NCBI RefSeq assembly: GCF_018812025.1
Contig: NC_063049.1
Span: 15,705,734-15,769,733, forward strand
Source of the DNA: Megalobrama amblycephala
Lineage: Eukaryota > Chordata > Actinopteri > Cypriniformes > Xenocyprididae
Length of the DNA: 64,000 nt
Direction: 5' to 3'
Part shown: positions 61,077 through 64,000 of the stretch, piece by piece
Layout of the letters: each line of letters opens with the position of its first letter
How positions within the stretch are numbered: position 1 is the first letter of the stretch
Made by a program: the position numbers and the translations under genes
The notes under the pieces: generated by a model
Databases searched by the model: none
What the model was told of the DNA's origin: nothing
Seen by the model: the letters and a program-made list of their open reading frames with translations, nothing else

Positions 61077-63684
61077 AAAAATCGTTGCAACATTTCACCA
61101 AAATCAAGATTGAATAGGCTACATTTGGTCAAAACCTCAAGTATAAAAACAGATGAAGTGCTATGGCTATTTAAGACAATATTGGCTGATTAAAGGACAA
61201 TACTGAGCTAAACTGCAAACTGTTTGCCCTCTCTCTCTTCACCGTTCCAACATCTTAGACACCCCCACCCCCCCACTCAGTGTTGTCTCCTGTTTGTGAG
61301 GCAAATATACACTGAGTTTCCGTTCATTTTTTTGATGCCCTCCAGTTCAGGTAGAACGAGACGGCAGAAAGAGCATCCTGTTTGTTTTCTTTATTTTACA
61401 AAAGCACAACGTTTTGTTGTTATTGTGAGTTTACACAACTAAAATTTTGGTCGACTAAAACTATTCTCTTCGCCTAATGTTGACCATTAGGGGGAAGCCC
61501 TTGTATTGATTGTTTGAATTTCATAATGAAATGGACAGAATTTGAAATCTGAGACATTGTTTCCTACCAAAAGTAAAGCATGAAGCTTTTTGCGATTTAT
61601 TGGATGGGAGGCGCGATACAATGTTCAGTTCATTCATCAACTGAAAACGGCATAGACTAAAAGATCTGATCTTATGATTTAAGAATTGATATCGGTTCAT
61701 AAAAGCATCAATCGATTAAAATGGAGAAAGCAATATTTTTACCCAGCCCTAGAAAATAAGCATTTGCATCAATACACTTAAATATTTTGCTAAATTGGTT
61801 TATTCCTAAAAAATGTTTAATTAAAACATTTTATAAATAAACCAATTTTAACAAAAACAACAAACAAACAAAAACAAATGGTACGTGTAGAACTTTGTGA
61901 ATGATTTAAATTAATAAATCCTACAGGAGCAGATTCTGTGTGGAAACGTACATACATTTGTAGTTAGATTCTCTTTGACAACGCTTCTATTTTGAGATGA
62001 ACAGGAAGCGTCACTCACCATTTGGATGAAACATCTTTGAGACAAACCGCACAGTTGGGGGCTTGTTGGGATATTCCTCTGTGAACTCAACTGTGAGTTT
62101 GAAGGTACCTTGTGTGCAGAGCAGAAACAACATTGCATCTTTAATCAGTGAAAGACAAATGTTACTCATTTTCTTTACACATGCTATTAGCCATGTGTGC
62201 ATGTGTCTGGGTCAGCAGACAGACACTTACCATCTTCAAAAGGTGTTCCCTCTGGACTGCATGTAAAAAGATGAAACACAATATTCAGGTCAAAGGCAGG
62301 AGGAAGTGTATGTTTACTTCCCCATACTAATTTTCAAAAGTTTGGGGTCGGTAAGATTTTCATGCAAAGTGTTTTTGAAAAAAAGTCTCTTGCGCTCACC
62401 AAAAGCTGCATATTAAAATAACTGTTTGACGTTTTAATATATTTTAAAAATGTATTCATGTGATGGCAAAGCTAAACATTCAGCATCATTATTCAGTGTC
62501 GCACGATCCTTTAGAAATAATTCGAATACACTGACATTTCTCATTATTATCAATATTGTTGTGCTGATTGATATTTTGTGATGCATTTTTTTAGGATTCT
62601 TCAGGCCAGTTCACACAGTGCCGCCAGACAGCAACAGACGCCTCGTCTGGTTTTGTCAGATCAGTGTGAAACCCCTGTCGGAGTCTGTCGGAGCTTGTTT
62701 TCAGTGATTGAACATGATGAATCGGAATTAGAACGTCTAAGAAGTGACTGTAATCTGGTGACTGTCTGCATTGGTTGGTGGGGTGTTTATTGGATTTTTT
62801 TGATGAATAGAAAGTTCAATTTTTTTAACAGAAAACTTTTGTAACATTATAAATGTCTTTACGTTCACTTTTAATCAATTTAAAGAGTCTTTGCTGAATA
62901 AAAGTATTAATTCTTTCAAAGAAAAAGAAATCTTACTGACCCCAAACATTAACAGAGAACTGCATAATTTTTAAACATAATTCATTTATAGGCCTGGAAA
63001 TATCCATTTTAAAATTCCACCATATTTTCCATGATCGTGGGGAGCCTGATACATGTGCTGGTAGGCTCAGCCTCCCCTCGATCGGGCTGCTTTACCCTCT
63101 TCTTACCCGAATATGACTGCATTCCACACCATGATGTTGTTCTCAGATGGAGCTCCACTGACTCCGGCTGGCGGATCCTCCTGGAGCCTGTGGGACCACC
63201 ACAAAACACTGACTCAAAACTGTTTTTCAGCGTGTCAATCAAAATAATTGATTAGGAAAAACCTGGAATATTACATGACAAAGTGTGGCTTCTCTTTACT
63301 ATATAAACATTGCTAGAATTAAAAAATATATTGGCTAAAAACTATTATAATTACATCCAAACAAGTCAAGCTTGAATAACTTCTCTAACCGGCTTACACT
63401 AGCTAGCTAGCTAATAGCTCAAATAAACGTGGAGTTTCTGTGAACCCTCGCAATTTAAACAGGTAATGTGATACTACCGACAGACTCACAGCAATAAACA
63501 CAACATTAAATGGCGTATTTTGAATCGTTTATATTACGTTTAATAACCGTCCACCGAACTGAGTGATACGAAGCTAACCAGCTAACGTTAGCCAGCTATT
63601 CCACCAAAACAAACACATCTATCATTTCACAGCTACTCACCGCTTAAAATCTCGCATGAGTCGCCTTCTAGCTGGAGTAGACAT
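57418..63684 (-). CDS. ube2a: Ubiquitin-conjugating enzyme E2 A (RAD6 homologue), six coding exons
   Basis: Coding sequence is complement(join(57418..57546, 58193..58281, 62019..62108, 62231..62256, 63107..63187, 63641..63684)), 152 residues, the usual UBE2A/B length. It transfers ubiquitin, with RNF20/40 to histone H2B and with RAD18 to PCNA (known of the family). Visible: start [15 protein letters not shown]; the HPN motif (residues 78-80) ahead of the active-site Cys88 within [19 protein letters not shown]; and C-terminal SAIVEQSW followed by RDS. Residues PAGVS, IMVWN and FTEEY match UBE2A rather than UBE2B. All five introns have GT-AG borders and compatible phases. The intron between exons 4 and 5 is about 3.7 kb because it carries a transposon nest. 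No broken codons were seen. Confidence 0.97.
57635..57705 (+). repeat. Dispersed repeat (AGCACTTTTCACAATACACATTG), copy 2
   Basis: Matches 37300-37370. It lies in ube2a intron 5, just outside exon 6. Confidence 0.65.
58193..58281 (-). CDS. ube2a: ube2a exon 5 (active-site exon)
   Basis: 89 bases encoding the second and third bases of Val81, then [15 protein letters not shown] through ILTSIQ, with catalytic Cys88. It follows an acceptor TTTTTCTCAG and ends in phase 0 at a GTATGTT donor. Confidence 0.95.
58988..60614 (+). mobile_element. Tc1 transposon with Sleeping Beauty-type IR/DR ends, nearly intact
   Basis: Left inverted repeat 58988-59202 and right inverted repeat 60395-60614 match over about 215 bases. 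Each holds an outer and an inner direct repeat (CAGTATTCAGACCCCCTT at 59001 and AAGTATTCAGACCCTTTGCT at 59183, with inverted partners on the right). Outer ends are CAGTGGGTAC / GTACCCACTG-like. TA precedes the left end; the right flank has become TG/TA microsatellite. The transposase lies between the inner repeats, which is the arrangement of IR/DR Tc1 transposons. Confidence 0.9.
59365..60395 (+). pseudogene. Tc1 transposase with a single frame break
   Basis: ATG at 59365. Frame 1 carries paired helix-turn-helix DNA-binding domains ([27 protein letters not shown], then [20 protein letters not shown]), [12 protein letters not shown] (first catalytic Asp) and [19 protein letters not shown] (glycine-rich box). 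Around 60060-60066 one base appears lost. The downstream frame, used to TGA at 60393-60395, carries [14 protein letters not shown] (second Asp) and [11 protein letters not shown], with Glu 34 residues after the Asp, the DD34E spacing of Tc1. No other stop was seen. Confidence 0.88.
60633..60726. repeat. (TA)n microsatellite beside the Tc1 right end
   Basis: About 47 TA units starting 18 bases beyond the transposon's right terminal repeat; it may have expanded from the TA target site. Confidence 0.95.
61020..61072 (+). repeat. (CA)n microsatellite
   Basis: 26 CA units followed by a short A run; in ube2a intron 4. Confidence 0.95.
62019..62108 (-). CDS. ube2a: ube2a exon 4
   Basis: 90 bases encoding [17 protein letters not shown] through MFHPN, which contains the E2 HPN motif. 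Position 57 is Val where human UBE2A has Ile. The donor is GTGAGTG and the acceptor is CACACAAG. Confidence 0.95.
62231..62256 (-). CDS. ube2a: ube2a exon 3 (26-base micro-exon)
   Basis: Encodes PEGTPFED between split Gly codons. The acceptor TTACATGCAG and donor GTAAGTG are both strong. The small size and position match the vertebrate UBE2A/UBE2B exon pattern. Confidence 0.93.
62330..62955 (+). repeat. Dispersed cyprinid repeat, copy 3, with a 190-base insertion
   Basis: GATGGCAAAGCTAAACATTC, then AGCATCATTATTCAGTGTCG and TGAATAAAAGTATTAATTCT, CTTACTGACCCCAAACATTA match the family at 9140 and 46190 in the other orientation. 62607-62797 (CAGTTCACACAGTGCCGCCA onward) is foreign to it. Located in ube2a intron 2. 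Confidence 0.6.
63107..63187 (-). CDS. ube2a: ube2a exon 2
   Basis: 81 bases encoding [17 protein letters not shown] through NAVIFG. It follows the acceptor GTGGTCCCACAG and ends at a GTAAGA donor. The first base completes Arg15 and the last two begin Gly42. Confidence 0.95.
63641..63684 (-). CDS. ube2a: ube2a exon 1 (coding part)
   Basis: Encodes residues 1-14 and the first two bases of Arg15. The ATG is at 63682-63684 and the donor (GTGAGT) follows directly after AAGCG. The exon is too short to stand out as an open reading frame. Confidence 0.95.
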
Positions 63685-64000
63685 CTTTAACTACACTAAA
63701 AGCGTCAGCGATTATTTTTAGAGCCCTAATAACAAATCCTAATGTAACTGTATATGTCACAACAGTGACGATTAGTATGCCTTTTTGAGTACAAGACGTC
63801 TTTTCACGAGACACGATTATACCACCTGTGCAGCACAGGGGGGTATTTGACACTCAAAACCATCATACTAATCAATTTTGTGTTTTTGTAGAGACCCAAT
63901 GATTGACATTGTCACTATTCGTTTAAGTCTTTATGGGTAAGGATGAATATAATGCGATAATTTGCCTGAAATGTTCTTCTCAGACTACGTAAAGGGCAAG

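Larger units (their letters stand above)
58526..61752. mobile_element. hAT-like repeat (TAGGGCTGGGTA ends) split by a Tc1 element, in ube2a intron 4
   Basis: Left end TTAGGGCTGGGTATTGACAC, right end TTTTTACCCAGCCCTA. The subterminal parts share GATTTGATTT / ATCGATTAAA-type motifs seen in fish hAT MITEs. Most of the interval is occupied by a Tc1 transposon and microsatellites. Confidence 0.5.

Overview
This window looks like genomic DNA from a teleost fish, most likely a cyprinid (carp or zebrafish type). Three things point there: split genes with GT-AG introns, a very high density of Tc1/mariner, hAT-like and fold-back MITE-type repeats of kinds familiar from cyprinid genomes, and AT-rich sequence with long (TA)n and (CA)n microsatellites. 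There is no bacterial or phage gene organisation. Most short open reading frames in the window are chance frames inside repeats.

Three host genes can be supported. (1) On the plus strand at about 39.2-41.6 kb are the first four exons of an immunoglobulin-superfamily receptor gene resembling CD200 receptors. It has a signal-peptide exon, a small linker exon, a V-like Ig exon and a second Ig exon. The V-like exon carries a one-base reading-frame break, and no transmembrane exon was found. (2) On the plus strand at 49.9-53.3 kb is ing1, complete in two coding exons: an ING N-terminal domain, a basic nuclear-localisation region and a C-terminal PHD finger. (3) On the minus strand at 57.4-63.7 kb is ube2a, the RAD6-type ubiquitin-conjugating enzyme, complete in six coding exons (152 residues). 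Genes 2 and 3 converge, with about 4.1 kb between stop codons. That spacer holds a tandem-repeat hairpin, a tRNA-like relic and several small TIR elements.

The first 39 kb contains no host exon that I can support. It is a mosaic of nested repeats: degraded Tc1 elements (3.2-5.7, 6.5-6.7, 10.5-12.05, 15.8-17.1, 35.3-37.3 and 38.4-38.8 kb), TIR elements beginning TTTAAAGG, fold-back elements beginning AAAGGGATAGTTCACCC, a two-level palindrome at 21.8-24.1 kb whose inner element has a perfect 8-bp target duplication, and a multi-layer nest at 27.1-29.7 kb capped by a solo LTR with a perfect 5-bp target duplication. The last 26 kb is also repeat-rich. It includes a piggyBac-like element at TTAA sites (48.0-49.3 kb) and, in the large intron of ube2a, a nearly intact Tc1 element with Sleeping Beauty-style inverted/direct repeats whose transposase has one visible frame break.

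I found no clearly new biological system. The most unusual items are the frame-broken CD200R-like gene with a palindromic (CA)n(TA)n(TG)n tract in its intron, the nested palindrome at 22-24 kb, and the tandem-repeat hairpin between the two convergent genes. Repeat family names come from recognising typical fish repeats by eye, not from a database search.
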